Origin: Vandammella animalimorsus
GTDB taxonomy: Bacteria > Pseudomonadota > Gammaproteobacteria > Burkholderiales > Burkholderiaceae_C
Direction of reading: 5' to 3'
Length of the DNA stretch: 64,000 bases
Assembly (NCBI RefSeq): GCF_002285285.1
Contig: NZ_NSJF01000003.1
Location: 1-64,000 of the forward strand
The first letter of the stretch is position 1; each line of letters starts with the position of its first letter. Positions 1 through 9,335 of the stretch are shown piece after piece. The notes below the pieces were generated by a model that searched no databases, had not been told where the DNA came from, and was given only the letters and a program-made list of their open reading frames with translations. The position numbers and the translations under genes were made by a program.

Positions 1-238
1 TTCGAGGAAACTTCGCATTGTAGCAGAAATTTTGAGTCAGTCAACTAACCTCAAACCATCTGCCACCGCAACCACCCAACAGAGCAGCTGCAATCAAGCG
101 AAGGCGTGACTATAACATAAGTTTTTCAACGCACGCAAGTGGTCTGATGTTTTGCAAGAAAAGCTCTGTGCCCAACACCGCAAAGCACATTGCAAGATAG
201 GGGTGTATTCCCTACGGGCTTTCTCTCTTAGTCCTCGC
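1..238. other. window edge, no gene recognised
   Basis: No coding region with a credible start, family match or ribosome-binding site was seen here. The stretch looks more AT-rich than most of the window and lies downstream of the minus-strand sulfurtransferase. It may hold the promoter of a gene beyond the left edge, but nothing specific can be named. Confidence 0.4.
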
Positions 239-1123
239 TCAGTGCGGCCCCGTGGCTACAGGCCTACTGGGATCGCTGGCCCATTCACTCCAGCTTCCGG
301 CGTACAGGCTGCTGCCTGTCAGGCCGGCAACTTCCATTGCCAACATGTTGACGGCGGCTGACACTCCACTGCCGCACTGATGCACCAGATGCGTGGCTGG
401 TCGCCCTTGGAGCAGCGCTTCGAATTCACGTTTCAGTTGTAGCGCTGGCTTGAACTTGCCGTCAGGCAGAAGGTTCTGCATAAATGGGCGATTCATCGCA
501 CCTGGGATGTGTCCGGCCACCGGGTCCAACGGCTCGACTTCACCCCGAAAACGCTCTTCTGCGCGAGCATCAAGAAGAATTTGATCGTCTCGATCCAATG
601 CTTGCAGAACTTGATCGGCAGAGCGCAACATGTCTGGCTGCAGGCTCGGCTCGAATGGTTCAGCTTCTGCTGATTTCTGCGCTTTTGCTAAATCGCTACC
701 TGAGTCTGAAAGCGGGAGGCCTGCAGCCTGCCATGCGGCCAGCCCGCCATCCAGCACCCGCACGTTGCGGCAGCCAACCCAGCGCAGCATCCACCACAGC
801 CTCGCTGCCATCATTGCTACGCCCTGATCGTACGCCACCACCAGACTTTCATTGCTGACCCCAATGCGTGTCAACGTGGCAGCAAAGTGCTGTGGCGATG
901 GCAGGGGATGCCGGCCATTGCTGCCAGTCAATGGGGCAGACAAGTCGGTATCCAGTGACAGATATATGGCGCCTGGCAGGTGCTCTCGCTGGTAGGCTTC
1001 ATGGCCCCACTCGGGTTGGGCCAGGTCAAACCGGCAATCAATCAGCACAAGGCGGCTTGGGGGCTGGGTCTTGGCCAACAGCGCGCTCAGCTCTGAAACA
1101 TCGATGAGGTGGCTTTGCGACAT
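239..1123 (-). CDS. sseA: 3-mercaptopyruvate sulfurtransferase-like protein
   Basis: This 294-residue protein has two rhodanese domains, the usual layout for thiosulfate and 3-mercaptopyruvate sulfurtransferases, which move sulfane sulfur onto thiol or cyanide acceptors through a cysteine persulfide. The N-terminal, inactive domain spans roughly residues 5-135 and the catalytic domain 165-285. The active-site loop reads CGSGVSA with the nucleophile at Cys250. CG(S/A)GV(T/S)A is typical of mercaptopyruvate sulfurtransferases, whereas classical rhodaneses carry CRKGVT. The length is normal for the family and no signal peptide is visible, so it should be cytoplasmic. It is divergent from the ECF sigma factor gene across about 230 bp. 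Family is sure; substrate preference is inferred from the loop. Confidence 0.88.
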   Translation of the reverse strand: MSQSHLIDVSELSALLAKTQPPSRLVLIDCRFDLAQPEWGHEAYQREHLPGAIYLSLDTDLSAPLTGSNGRHPLPSPQHFAATLTRIGVSNESLVVAYDQGVAMMAARLWWMLRWVGCRNVRVLDGGLAAWQAAGLPLSDSGSDLAKAQKSAEAEPFEPSLQPDMLRSADQVLQALDRDDQILLDARAEERFRGEVEPLDPVAGHIPGAMNRPFMQNLLPDGKFKPALQLKREFEALLQGRPATHLVHQCGSGVSAAVNMLAMEVAGLTGSSLYAGSWSEWASDPSRPVATGPH

Positions 1124-1354
1124 GAAAATTCCTACAAGTCATCACTTGAACAAAGCGTATTGTGCGCGACGCCCATCCAGCAAAGCCTCTTCGGTTGCTG
1201 CTGCGGGCTGTCCTGCTGCGACGCGCGCCCACATTGCCGCAAAGCAAAGCACATACACTGAAGAATTCGAGTTTGAGCTGCGCTGACAGCCACCCACTCA
1301 ACGCCAGCGCCCTCCTCCGCAAGCTCCGATCCGCTCACCAACCACCTTTTGCAC

Positions 1355-2005
1355 ATGCATGCTTTTCATCAAGATTCGGACGAGGCCTTGATGCTGGCTT
1401 ACGCAGCAGGCGATTCAAAAAGTTTCGACACCTTGTACAGCCGCCACGAAGCAGGCATGCTGCGTTTCATTACTCGCACATTAGGCAAGGCGCAAGAAGC
1501 GCATGTGGAAGAGGTCTTTCAAGAAACTTGGCTACGCATCATCAATGGGCGTAACAGCTTTCGTCCACAAGGGGCCCAGTGGCGCACTTGGGCATTTGCC
1601 ATCGCACACCACACGGCCATGGATCACATGCGCCACATGAAGCGCCAGCCTGCCGCAGAGGCTTCGCTTCAAGTGCTGGGGGAAGCAAACTCCGAAGCCA
1701 ACGCACCTGAAATTTGTGCGCTGTCGATTCATCCCCATACAGCGCACCCCCCTAGCTCAATCTCTACTGAAGAGCAGGTTTTCTGGCGTGCCGCAGGCCA
1801 GCAACTGTTGCGCTGTCTTGAAGAGTTGCCCGTCGAGCAGCGTGCCGCCTTCTTGCTCAAGCATGAAGAAGACTGCTCCCTTCAAGAGCTTGCCGCCCAC
1901 CTTGGGATAGGCTTCGAGACGCTGCGCAGCCGCTTGCGCTACAGCCTGCAAAAGCTTCGCCAATGCATGGGCAGTTATTTGAACGCCTTTCAAAGCCAGC
2001 CATGA
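1355..2005 (+). CDS. ECF-type RNA polymerase sigma factor
   Basis: This 216-residue protein looks like a group 4 (ECF) sigma-70 factor. Region 2, which melts and binds the -10 element, covers about residues 10-85 and includes a FQETWLRI-like segment. Region 4, the helix-turn-helix that reads the -35 element, covers about 150-205 with the segments LPVEQRAAFLL, SLQELAAHL and LRSRLRYSLQKL. The linker is Ser/Pro-rich and rather long. A TTG codon six bases upstream is also in frame, but the ATG is preferred. The next gene, 66 bp downstream on the same strand, encodes a single-pass membrane protein that could be its anti-sigma factor. Its signal and regulon cannot be read from the sequence. Confidence 0.85.
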   Translation: MHAFHQDSDEALMLAYAAGDSKSFDTLYSRHEAGMLRFITRTLGKAQEAHVEEVFQETWLRIINGRNSFRPQGAQWRTWAFAIAHHTAMDHMRHMKRQPAAEASLQVLGEANSEANAPEICALSIHPHTAHPPSSISTEEQVFWRAAGQQLLRCLEELPVEQRAAFLLKHEEDCSLQELAAHLGIGFETLRSRLRYSLQKLRQCMGSYLNAFQSQP

Positions 2006-2071
2006 GAGTCAAAGCCGCCAATATCGCTTGGGGGCCAAGGGCCTGCTCAGAGCCCCTGTGGAGGAAATCGC

Positions 2072-3076
2072 ATGACTGAATCCCCCCCTCCAAGCCCCGC
2101 CGCTGCTAGCCAAGCCGATATGCTTTCGGAACAAGGGGTTCATGACGCCAGGCTTCAAGCCTTCTGGAAACAGGCTCTTGCATCAGCCCCGGCGACGGGC
2201 CTCTCGCCCGAGCGCCTCGCGGCCTTGCGCCAGCGCGTCCTGGCCGATGCCGCGCATGCATTGACAGCACCTGGGCCTGTTCAGCCCGCAGTTCTCCCAC
2301 CATCGGCATGGCTGCGGCTGCGCCACACCTTACAGAAGCTGATGCAGCCTCAATGGACTGCTAGCCTGGCCTCCGTATGCATAGCCTGTCTGATACTGGT
2401 GATTTGGCATGGTCGCTGGCCGGAAGCCGCTTTGGAGGACAGCCGCCTTGCGCACCAGGCGCCACCGGCCAACAGCGCGCCCGCGCCTGTGCAGACGACC
2501 GACCAGCGCAGCGCAGCACGCGAACCCCAAATACCTCCACAGCCTGAGCCTCTGCCAGCCCCTGCCCACGCCCCTAGCGCACCTGCATCAACAGCGGCCA
2601 CGCAATCCGAAGACGCCATGCAGGCACAACCGGCACAGACCGAAGCCATTATGGCTGACGCCATCACAGCCAACACACAGCCGCATCGGCAGCGCGACGC
2701 TTTCAGCGCACCGATGGAAACTGCGGCATTGGCTCAACCGCTGGCACAAGCAACGCATTGGCGCTGGGCTGGCGCCAATGGACAAGACCAGGCTGCAACC
2801 ACAACACTTTCAGAAACCGCGCGCGCTGCCTTGCAGCAGATCCTGCTCATCACACAGCCGCTCGCCGCCCCTGCCTCTGCGCCGGAACAAGCCCAGCGCA
2901 TGTTGCTGCTGCATGAACAGCAGGTGCTGCTCCAGCTTTGGATCGCTCCTGGGCACATCCAATGGCAGCAGGCCGCTGGCGATGGGCTGATCTGGCTGGC
3001 CCAGCCCAGTGCCCATGCCTACAATCAGCTCATGCGTGCCTTAGCCACCGATGCCTCGCAGCCAAAGTCACAGTAA
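2072..3076 (+). CDS. single-pass membrane protein, probable anti-sigma partner
   Basis: This 334-residue protein has a cytoplasmic-looking N-terminal stretch of about 90 residues, one hydrophobic segment near residues 92-112 (WTASLASVCIACLILVIW), and a long Ala/Pro/Gln-rich region of low complexity. A more ordered C-terminal part follows from about residue 240. The start is supported by a GGAGGAAA ribosome-binding site just upstream. It follows the ECF sigma factor with a short gap in the same direction, so an anti-sigma or signal-relay role is a reasonable inference. I see no zinc-binding HxxxCxxC motif and recognise no named family. The hypothesis rests on topology and neighbourhood only. 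Confidence 0.6.
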   Translation: MTESPPPSPAAASQADMLSEQGVHDARLQAFWKQALASAPATGLSPERLAALRQRVLADAAHALTAPGPVQPAVLPPSAWLRLRHTLQKLMQPQWTASLASVCIACLILVIWHGRWPEAALEDSRLAHQAPPANSAPAPVQTTDQRSAAREPQIPPQPEPLPAPAHAPSAPASTAATQSEDAMQAQPAQTEAIMADAITANTQPHRQRDAFSAPMETAALAQPLAQATHWRWAGANGQDQAATTTLSETARAALQQILLITQPLAAPASAPEQAQRMLLLHEQQVLLQLWIAPGHIQWQQAAGDGLIWLAQPSAHAYNQLMRALATDASQPKSQ

Positions 3077-3336
3077 TAGCCTGCCCTCAAACTCGCCGCC
3101 AATAGCGCTCGCCCCAGGTCAAGACGGACTGCAAACGACAAGGCGCAGTCAAGATCCCGTGCCATTGGCCGCGCTCTGCAACGCCGCAGACTTTCGATCC
3201 TGGGGATAAGTAGCGGCGTGAGAATCTCAGGCAAGAGACCATGAACGCGCCGACCTGCTGAAACACCTTCTTGGCTGGATGTGAAGTTTTGCCCGTCTGC
3301 AGGATGGCAAACTTTTTGGCCGCCCAAAGCACCATC

Positions 3337-3888
3337 ATGACCATCGAGCAAAGCGACTCCCCCGACGCACCGTCTGCCGATACCCGCCCAACGCCAGCCA
3401 GCCCTGACAAGGCTTGCGCTACCCAAGTCGGCATGGACGAAACGACAACGCAGCCACCGAACACCAGCCAGCTCGACACCCCACCGGCCTCAAAGCCCTT
3501 GCGCCCACTGGCGCCAATCGCGCGGGCGTTGCTGTATTTGCTGGCCATGTGCTCGCTGCTGCTGGGCATCATCGGAGCATTCACGCCCGGCATGCCGACG
3601 ACGGTGTTCATCCTCATTTCGGCCTGGGCTGCAGCTCGCAGCTCGCCACGCCTGCATCAGTGGCTGCGCATGCACCGCATGTTCGGCCCCATGCTGCGCA
3701 ACTGGGAGGACGGCGGCTACGTGCATCGCCGCGCCAAACGCGCTGCCAGCCTGACCATGCTGGCCAGTGCGCTGCTGATGCTGCTTGTGGGCGTGCCCAC
3801 GGGCGTATTCTGGATTGCCTCAGCCTGCATGGCTGCAGTGGCTGCATGGCTGTGGCTGCGTCCAGAGCCCCCCGAAAACCGCGAATGA
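3337..3888 (+). CDS. YbaN/DUF454 family inner-membrane protein
   Basis: The C-terminal 120 residues match the YbaN (DUF454) family: a small membrane protein with the conserved GIIGAFTPGMPTTVFIL segment, then a basic HQWLRMHRMFGPML stretch and two further hydrophobic helices near the end. The first 60 residues are a polar Thr/Pro/Asp-rich extension not typical of the family core. The ATG at this position was chosen over an upstream in-frame start because the extra residues look like untranslated sequence. The molecular role of DUF454 proteins is not established. The gene sits alone between the sigma/anti-sigma pair and a decayed insertion sequence. Confidence 0.8.
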   Translation: MTIEQSDSPDAPSADTRPTPASPDKACATQVGMDETTTQPPNTSQLDTPPASKPLRPLAPIARALLYLLAMCSLLLGIIGAFTPGMPTTVFILISAWAAARSSPRLHQWLRMHRMFGPMLRNWEDGGYVHRRAKRAASLTMLASALLMLLVGVPTGVFWIASACMAAVAAWLWLRPEPPENRE

Positions 3889-3959
3889 TGGTCGTACAGG
3901 CCAGCGGCGGCACCATCAGGAGCTAAACGCCCCAAGCCCTGGCACGCCATTGCAGCGCG

Positions 3960-4918
3960 CTAACTGTAGTTTCTCAACACATTGTTCCCGTCAAAGCCCA
4001 GGCGAGTAGCGGGAGGTTTGTGCGCAGTAGCTGAGTGAGGGCGATAGAAGTTGTAATGATGCATCCAAGGTGCCAGCTCCTTGGCGCGATGCTCTGAAGT
4101 GGGATAGCGATAAGCGCAGGCCCCCTCGCGCAGCAAGGTCTGGATGAAGCGCTCGGCCTTGCCATTGGTTCTGGGCGTGTAAGGCCGGGTTCGCAGGTGC
4201 TTGATCTTCAGCCTTTGCAGCAGCTTGGCAAAGCGCCTGGATTTGTAGGCCGAGCCGTTGTCAGTCATCACCCGTTGAACCTTGACACCCAGCGCCTTGT
4301 AGTAGCGCAGTGCCGCCAGCAGGTGCTGACAGGCGCTTTTGGCCGTCTGATCGGGCAACACAAGACTGAACCCCACGCGCGAATGGTCATCGATGGCCAC
4401 GTGCAGCGCCTGCCAGCCGGCGCCGGATGTGTAGCCGGTTCGATCGCCTGTCACCCGATGGCCGGGTTGATCAAAACGTGCGAACTTTTTGGTATCCAGG
4501 TACAGCAGCTGGCCTGCTGACGGGCGCTCGTAGCGCCGCACGGGCGGCGCTTCTTGCAGCGGTGGCAGACGCGCCACACCAGCGTGCTGGCAGGCTCGTG
4601 CCACGGAGCTGCGAGAGGCGAGAGATATGCCCACCCGCTGGGCGATCTGCGCGTAATTCAAGCGCTGGGTGCGCCGCAAGGCCACGGCGCACTCGATCTT
4701 GTTCGGATCGCTGCGCAGAGGGCTGCGCCTGGGTCTTGAGCTGCGGTCAAGCAAGCCGCAAGTGCCTTCGCGTTATGAAAGCGGCGCTGCCACTTGCGGG
4801 CGGTACGGGTGCTGATGCCGGCGGCCTGGGCTGCCGGCTTCAAGCCGATCAAGGCAATTTGAGCAATCAAATGGGCTCGCCCTTTGGGCGTCAATGAGGC
4901 ATTCTTATGGGTGTTCAT
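3960..4918 (-). pseudogene. IS481-family transposase, frameshifted
   Basis: The N-terminal part starts at MNTHKNASLTPKGR (4918) with a helix-turn-helix (AAQAAGISTRTARKWQRRF). The rest, in another frame, resumes with GLLDRSSRPRRSP and continues through the rve integrase core to NNVLRNYS. The DDE residues are visible as LDTKK, MTDNGSAY and KAERFIQT. Joining the halves needs a shift near 4769-4773: relative to the expected FHN-EGT-CGLLDRSS, there are two extra bases (or one missing). IS481 transposases are normally a single frame of about 320-350 residues, and no slippery heptamer was seen, so inactivation is more likely than programmed frameshifting. Confidence 0.8.
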
Positions 4919-4998
4919 CTGGGGATCTCTGAAGTTGATGTGGCTTGAGAACCCCATCTTGCTTCACCTCGGGTGAACAACCTATTGGGAAACGACAG
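3964..4998. mobile_element. IS481-family insertion sequence, decayed
   Basis: An element of about 1 kb carries a minus-strand IS481-type transposase, broken by a frameshift. Candidate terminal inverted repeats agree at 15 of 20 positions: the left end reads TGTAGTTTCTCAACACATTG from 3965, and the right end, read inward on the minus strand, TGTCGTTTCCCAATAGGTTG from 4997. A matching C extends each end by one base. No convincing target-site duplication was found. The transposase stop codon (3960-3962) falls just outside the left repeat as drawn, so the true edge may be a few bases further out. It sits about 45 bp downstream of the Bug-protein gene. Confidence 0.75.
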
Positions 4999-5041
4999 CA
5001 CAGACTGAGCTTTGCAGAATACGATGTATTGGGAACTGCAC

Positions 5042-6013
5042 TTAATTCACAGAAGCACCGGACTGCTTGACCGCTTGGCTCCACTGCTGAATTTCACTGG
5101 CGACGAAGGCATCCATTTCCTTTGGAGATGTCGGCACAGCCTCCGCACCTCGCTCTTCGATAAATCGACGTAGCTTTGCAGTGTTCAAGGCTTCAACAGC
5201 AGCTTGATTGAGCTTCTCAATGACTAACGTTGGGGTCGCCTTAGGGGCCATCAACCCTAACCACCCCACAGCCTCAAACCCTTGCAACTCAGGGATGCCA
5301 GACTCGGCAATAGTGGGCACTTGCGGCAATTGCGCTGAGCGCTTCAGCGATGTCACACCCAAAGGGATGGCCTTGCCAGCCTGGACATTGGCCAAAGCCG
5401 CGGTGACCGAATCCACCATCAGTGGCACTTGACCACTCAAAAAGTCGGACTGGGCAGGCCCACTTCCTTTATAGGGAATGTGCTCAATTTGGATTTTGGT
5501 GCGTGCTTTGATCATTTCAGCACTTAAGTGCTGCGTGCCGCCAATGCCCGCACTGGCGTAATTGAGCTTGCCTGGCTCGGCACGTGCCTTCCCTAAAAGA
5601 TCCTGCATGGATGCAATCTGCGCGTCTGGATGGGCCAAAAAAATCAGAGGCACCTTGGCGATCATGGTGATGCCTGCCAGGTCTTTGGTGGGATCGAAGC
5701 CGACGTTTTTATAGAGCGTCTGATTGACAGCCATGGCACTGCCGGCCACCAACAGCGTGTAGCCATCAGCCGGGCTACGAACCACCAGTTCTGAACCAAT
5801 ATTGCTGCCAGCACCCGCTTTGTTTTCCACTACGAATGCTTGCCCGAGACGCTTGGACATCTCTTCAGCCAAGGCCCGAGCAAAGATGTCTGTGGCTTGG
5901 CCAGGAGGAAATGGCACAACCAATCTGACTGGACGGCTCGGATAGTCGGCCCGAGCCGGGGACGAGACTGCGAAGAAACAAGCCAAAACAGCGACAAAAA
6001 TGCTTGGTTTCAT
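5042..6013 (-). CDS. Bug/TctC-family periplasmic solute-binding protein
   Basis: This 323-residue protein is a tripartite tricarboxylate transporter substrate-binding receptor (Bug family), a group greatly expanded in Comamonadaceae and relatives. A signal peptide ([22 protein letters not shown]) is followed by the family hallmarks [33 protein letters not shown] and [10 protein letters not shown]. The ATG at 6013 was preferred over an upstream in-frame start because it gives a clean signal peptide. No TctA/TctB membrane partners are adjacent, which is common for orphan Bug receptors. The ligand, typically a carboxylate, cannot be inferred. The gene looks less GC-rich than its right-hand neighbours and lies beside the insertion sequence. 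Confidence 0.92.
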   Translation of the reverse strand: MKPSIFVAVLACFFAVSSPARADYPSRPVRLVVPFPPGQATDIFARALAEEMSKRLGQAFVVENKAGAGSNIGSELVVRSPADGYTLLVAGSAMAVNQTLYKNVGFDPTKDLAGITMIAKVPLIFLAHPDAQIASMQDLLGKARAEPGKLNYASAGIGGTQHLSAEMIKARTKIQIEHIPYKGSGPAQSDFLSGQVPLMVDSVTAALANVQAGKAIPLGVTSLKRSAQLPQVPTIAESGIPELQGFEAVGWLGLMAPKATPTLVIEKLNQAAVEALNTAKLRRFIEERGAEAVPTSPKEMDAFVASEIQQWSQAVKQSGASVN

Positions 6014-6208
6014 GGATTTCCTGCAATGACAAACAAACAATAGTAAGGGCAGCCCAAGCTACCCATGCTTTGCGCAAGCCACGGAAGCTGGTGCCTAAGA
6101 ACACCGAAAGCGCTAACAATTTCGCCTTGGACTCCTCCTCCCCGATACCCCCTGTTGCAGCAATAGAAGATCACTGAGACCCCGAGAAAAGGCACTCCTC
6201 TAGCAATA

Positions 6209-6580
6209 TCAATGCGCGTGCTCTTCAGCCTCCTGCTTGCAGTTGATGCACAGCGTCGATTCGGGCCGTGCCAGCAGACGCTGCTCGGAGATGGACTGAC
6301 CGCATTGCGCGCACTGGCCGTATTCGCCGGCATCGATGCGTGCCAGCGCACGGCCGATGGAGGCGTGCTCGGCCTGATCGCGCGCCAGCTCAGCCTGGCG
6401 CACTTCCTTGGCCTCCAGGCGCTGGGCAGCATCGCCTGGCTCCTCGGGGCTGTTTTGCGCGTCCTGCTCAATTTCTGCGCGAGCGGCGCTGATTTCACGT
6501 TCGAGCTCCTCCTGGCGCTGCAGCAGCTTGGCCTTGATGGCCTGCCAGCGCTGGGAGTCTTGGGGGGCGGGATGTGTCAT
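6209..6580 (-). CDS. DksA/TraR-family zinc-finger protein
   Basis: This 123-residue protein has a long charged coiled coil (about residues 8-85) followed by a C4 zinc finger with Cys90, Cys93, Cys111 and Cys114 (CAQCG ... CINCK). That is the layout of the DksA/TraR proteins, which enter the RNA polymerase secondary channel and modulate initiation. The ATG at 6580 has an AAGGA ribosome-binding site about seven bases upstream; a TTG two codons earlier is less likely. The N-terminal coil is shorter than in true DksA (about 150 residues), so a paralogue such as the YbiI/TraR-like group fits better. Its promoters of action are unknown. Confidence 0.85.
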   Translation of the reverse strand: MTHPAPQDSQRWQAIKAKLLQRQEELEREISAARAEIEQDAQNSPEEPGDAAQRLEAKEVRQAELARDQAEHASIGRALARIDAGEYGQCAQCGQSISEQRLLARPESTLCINCKQEAEEHAH

Positions 6581-6843
6581 GTTCAATTCCTTTTTGATGG
6601 GTCAAAACCAATGGCGCGGATGATGCATGAAACCGCGCGGCGCTGGGCAATGTCCTACGAATGGCATCGGATGCCGTAGGGCCGCCGCCTCGGCGGTACG
6701 CACTTTGCATGGCCTGCCCCATTGCAGACGGCGTGCCCGCACCAAGACACCGAACAGGCTCTAAGATGCAGGGCATCGCACAATCAGCTGCCTGCGGCTG
6801 ACGCTGCGGTCTTTTTTTCATCCCCGCCCTCACGGAGTCATAC

Positions 6844-7332
6844 ATGAGCCAAAAACCCGTCGTTCAAGACATCGGCCCTCAACCCAACGCCTTCGATCTT
6901 GAAAACGCCACCAAGGACAACAGCAACTACCGCACCGTCGTCTGGAGCGGCAAGTACCTGCAGGTCACGCTGATGTCCATCGAGCCAGGCCAGTCCATCG
7001 GCCTGGAGGCCCACCCCGATACCGACCAGTTCCTGCGCCTGGATGCCGGCCAGGGCAAGTGCAAGATGGGCCCGTCCAAGGACAACCTGAATTTCGAGCA
7101 GGACGTGGAAGACGGCTGGTGCATTCTCGTGCCCGCTGGCATGTGGCACGACGTCATCAACACTGGCGACAGCCCGATGCGCCTGTATGCCATCTACGCG
7201 CCGGTGCACCACGCCGCTGGCAAAGTCCACGCCACTTTCGAAGAGTCCGAACACGATGAGGACAGCGGCAATGACGAGCCGCCCAGCTGGTCGGTGCAAC
7301 CGCCCAGCACTCAGGCGGACAAGCACGCCTGA
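6844..7332 (+). CDS. cupin-domain protein
   Basis: This 162-residue protein is a single-domain cupin. Motif 1 lies around GLEAHPDTDQFLRLDAGQG and motif 2 around LVPAGMWHDVINTGD; the His and Glu/Gln residues there could form a metal site. The last 40 residues are acidic and Pro/Ser-rich, probably disordered. A GGAG sequence precedes the ATG. Small cupins of this type in proteobacteria are annotated generally as metal-binding or sugar-isomerase-like, and no substrate can be assigned. A hairpin followed by a T run about 50 bp after the stop suggests that the gene is monocistronic. Confidence 0.8.
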   Translation: MSQKPVVQDIGPQPNAFDLENATKDNSNYRTVVWSGKYLQVTLMSIEPGQSIGLEAHPDTDQFLRLDAGQGKCKMGPSKDNLNFEQDVEDGWCILVPAGMWHDVINTGDSPMRLYAIYAPVHHAAGKVHATFEESEHDEDSGNDEPPSWSVQPPSTQADKHA

Positions 7333-7380
7333 TTCTTGATCCTTGGCACAGCACTTGTGCCCGCCAAGCCGCCCATGGTC

Positions 7381-7400
7381 GCCGCCATGTGGCGGCTTTT
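7381..7400 (+). terminator. probable intrinsic terminator after cupin gene
   Basis: GCCGCC and GGCGGC form a six-pair stem around a four-base loop, followed directly by TTTT. It lies about 50 bp downstream of the cupin stop codon in the same direction and upstream of fdxA. Confidence 0.55.
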
Positions 7401-7530
7401 GCATCACACGCTCTACACCCGCCAGGCGCCGAGCCCATCCTCATGCCAGTGACTTTGCGGCGGCGATAGAATCGCGCCCCTGAAAATCCCCACGAACTTT
7501 GCTTTTTTGCTTTTTCCTGCGGCCAGCGCC

Positions 7531-7860
7531 ATGACCCACGTCGTCACCGAAAACTGTATCAAGTGCAAGTACACCGATTGCGTGGATGTGTGCCCGGTCG
7601 ACTGCTTCAAGGAAGGCCCGAACTTTCTGATCATCGACCCTGAAGAGTGCATCGACTGCGCCGTGTGCGTGCCCGAATGCCCGGCAGAAGCCATCTTCGC
7701 CGAAGAAGACGTGCCAGCCGATCAGCAGGAGTTCATCCAGATCAACGCCGAGCTGTGCGCCAGCGAGAACTACAAGACCATCACCAAGCGCAAGGCCGCC
7801 TTGGAGGACGCTGACGAATGGAACGGCCAGAGCGACAAGCTGCAATACCTGGTGCGCTGA
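7531..7860 (+). CDS. fdxA: 7Fe ferredoxin FdxA
   Basis: This 109-residue protein is a bacterial seven-iron ferredoxin with one 3Fe-4S and one 4Fe-4S cluster. The N-terminal cysteines (positions 9, 12, 17, 21 and 25) lie in CIKCKYTDC and VCPVDC; the second set (40, 43, 46, 50) lies in [12 protein letters not shown]. The start MTHVVTENC is the standard one for the family, and an upstream in-frame start was rejected. It carries low-potential electrons in the cytoplasm. The next gene, a ferredoxin-NADP reductase-like flavoprotein, overlaps its last 43 bp, suggesting that the two are made together as an electron-transfer pair. Confidence 0.95.
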   Translation: MTHVVTENCIKCKYTDCVDVCPVDCFKEGPNFLIIDPEECIDCAVCVPECPAEAIFAEEDVPADQQEFIQINAELCASENYKTITKRKAALEDADEWNGQSDKLQYLVR

Positions 7861-8981
7861 GGCCCGCGCCGCCGCCGGCCGCCCCAGATGATGGCCAGCC
7901 GGTGTGCGATGCCGTGGTCGTCGGCGCTGGGCCAGCCGGCCTGTACCAACTGTTCCAACTGGGCCTGCAAGGGCTGCGCTGCCATGCCGTTGAGGCCCTG
8001 CCCCAGCCTGGCGGCCAGTGCGCCCAGCTCTACCCGCAAAAGCCCATTTACGACATTCCGGCGCTGCAACAAGTCAGCGGCACGGAGCTGAGCGAGCGCC
8101 TATGGCAGCAGCTCTCGCCCTTTGCCATCGACTGGCATTGGGGGCAAACCGTCACCGCCATCGAGCCGCATGCGCCCCCCACTGCAGACAGCAGCGCGCC
8201 GCTGTGGTGCGTGCGTACCGACGCTGGCGAGCAGATCCTCACCCGTGCCGTTGTGTTGGCCTTGGGGGTAGGCGCCTTCGCGCCCCGCAGCCTGCGCCTG
8301 GAAGGGCTGGAAGCCCTGCTGGCCCAAGGAGAGCAGGTGTTTTTGCAAACCCGTGATGGCTCTGCCACCGTGGCAGGCCGGCATGTGGTGCTGCATGGCG
8401 GCGGCGAGGATGCCGTGCGCAAAGCCTTGCAGCTGGCTGCCCTGCCAGCTGCGCAGGCCCCCAGCCGCCTGACGCTGCTGCACCGGCGTGACGTGTTCAC
8501 TGCCGAGGCCGACGAGTTACAGCAGTTGCGAGCGCTGCAGGCGCAAGGCTGCATCCACATCGCCACTGGCCAGCTGCAGGCATTGACGCTGACCGAAGCC
8601 CCCGGCGCGGCCCCCAGGCTGCAAGCCCTGCAGCTGCTCAATGCACAGGGCCAACGCGAAGAGCTGGCCTTGGATGTTTTGTTGCTCTACCAAGGCATTG
8701 CACCCAAGCTGGGGGCAGCGCTGGAGTGGGACGTAGGCTGGGATGCCAAGCACATCCGCGTCGATCCAGCCACGATGCGCAGCTGCCGCGCCGGCATTTA
8801 CGCCATTGGCGACATCGCCAGCTACCCCGGCAAGCGCAAACTCATCGCCTGCAGCTTTCACGAGGCCACGCTGGCGGCTTTTGCCATTGCCGAACAGCAC
8901 CACCAGCAGGCCTTGCCCACGCCCTACACCACCACCAGCAAGCAGTTGCTGGCCCGCCTGGGGCGGCTGGATGCGGCATAG
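7818..8981 (+). CDS. ferredoxin-NADP reductase, thioredoxin-reductase-like
   Basis: This 387-residue flavoprotein resembles the thioredoxin-reductase-like ferredoxin-NADP(+) reductases (YumC type). The FAD-binding Rossmann motif is [16 protein letters not shown] near residues 34-49. An [15 protein letters not shown] segment follows, then a second dinucleotide fold ([15 protein letters not shown]), and the C-terminal FAD contact [18 protein letters not shown]. There is no CxxC redox pair as in true thioredoxin reductases, which supports ferredoxin as the partner. Its start lies inside the 3' end of fdxA in a different frame, so translational coupling is likely. The first 25 residues are a Pro-rich extension and the true start could be slightly later. 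Confidence 0.85.
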   Translation: MERPERQAAIPGALRPAPPPAAPDDGQPVCDAVVVGAGPAGLYQLFQLGLQGLRCHAVEALPQPGGQCAQLYPQKPIYDIPALQQVSGTELSERLWQQLSPFAIDWHWGQTVTAIEPHAPPTADSSAPLWCVRTDAGEQILTRAVVLALGVGAFAPRSLRLEGLEALLAQGEQVFLQTRDGSATVAGRHVVLHGGGEDAVRKALQLAALPAAQAPSRLTLLHRRDVFTAEADELQQLRALQAQGCIHIATGQLQALTLTEAPGAAPRLQALQLLNAQGQREELALDVLLLYQGIAPKLGAALEWDVGWDAKHIRVDPATMRSCRAGIYAIGDIASYPGKRKLIACSFHEATLAAFAIAEQHHQQALPTPYTTTSKQLLARLGRLDAA

Positions 8982-9095
8982 CGCGCGATTGCACCAACGA
9001 AGGAGCCGCGCACGCTGTGCGCCAAGGGCGCGCAAGGCACGGGGCACGGCGGCGCCAACGGCTGGGGCTTGAAGCAGGATTTCGAGGCCAGGCGC

Positions 9096-9335
9096 TTACT
9101 TCTGCGACGGCTGTGCTGCTGGCCCAGGGGGCTCGGGCGAGTCGGGTAAATCGGGCGTCTGCAGCGCCTGGCGGTAAGCGCCCAGGATGTCGTCCAACGC
9201 CGCATCGTTGCGCGCGAAATCCCGGCAGTGGCGACACACCAGCCGATGCAAAGCGGCTTGCGCCCGCTCGCTGGCCGGGGCATCTTCGCCCAGCTGGCCC
9301 GAGGTGAGCTTGAAGATGTACTGCGCGCATTTCAT
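9096..9335 (-). CDS. zinc-finger anti-sigma factor
   Basis: This 79-residue protein carries the HxxxCxxC signature of zinc-binding anti-sigma domains (zf-HC2): His30, Cys34 and Cys37 in HRLVCRHCRDF. The tail after residue 60 is Pro-rich and disordered. There is no transmembrane segment, so it would be a soluble, possibly redox- or metal-responsive anti-sigma factor. Its ATG overlaps the stop of the preceding sigma gene by four bases (ATGA), implying translational coupling and an equimolar pair. Together with that sigma factor it closes the bufferin-type operon. That it controls the operon is inferred from position. Confidence 0.8.
   Translation of the reverse strand: MKCAQYIFKLTSGQLGEDAPASERAQAALHRLVCRHCRDFARNDAALDDILGAYRQALQTPDLPDSPEPPGPAAQPSQK

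Noticed and set aside
4658-4957. Programmed frameshift in the IS481 transposase
   Set aside because: IS481 transposases are usually one frame and no slippery sequence is visible; a disabling mutation is simpler.
6751-6762. GAACAGGCTCT, identical to the right end of R1
   Set aside because: Only 11 bases match with no further R1 sequence around it; chance cannot be excluded.
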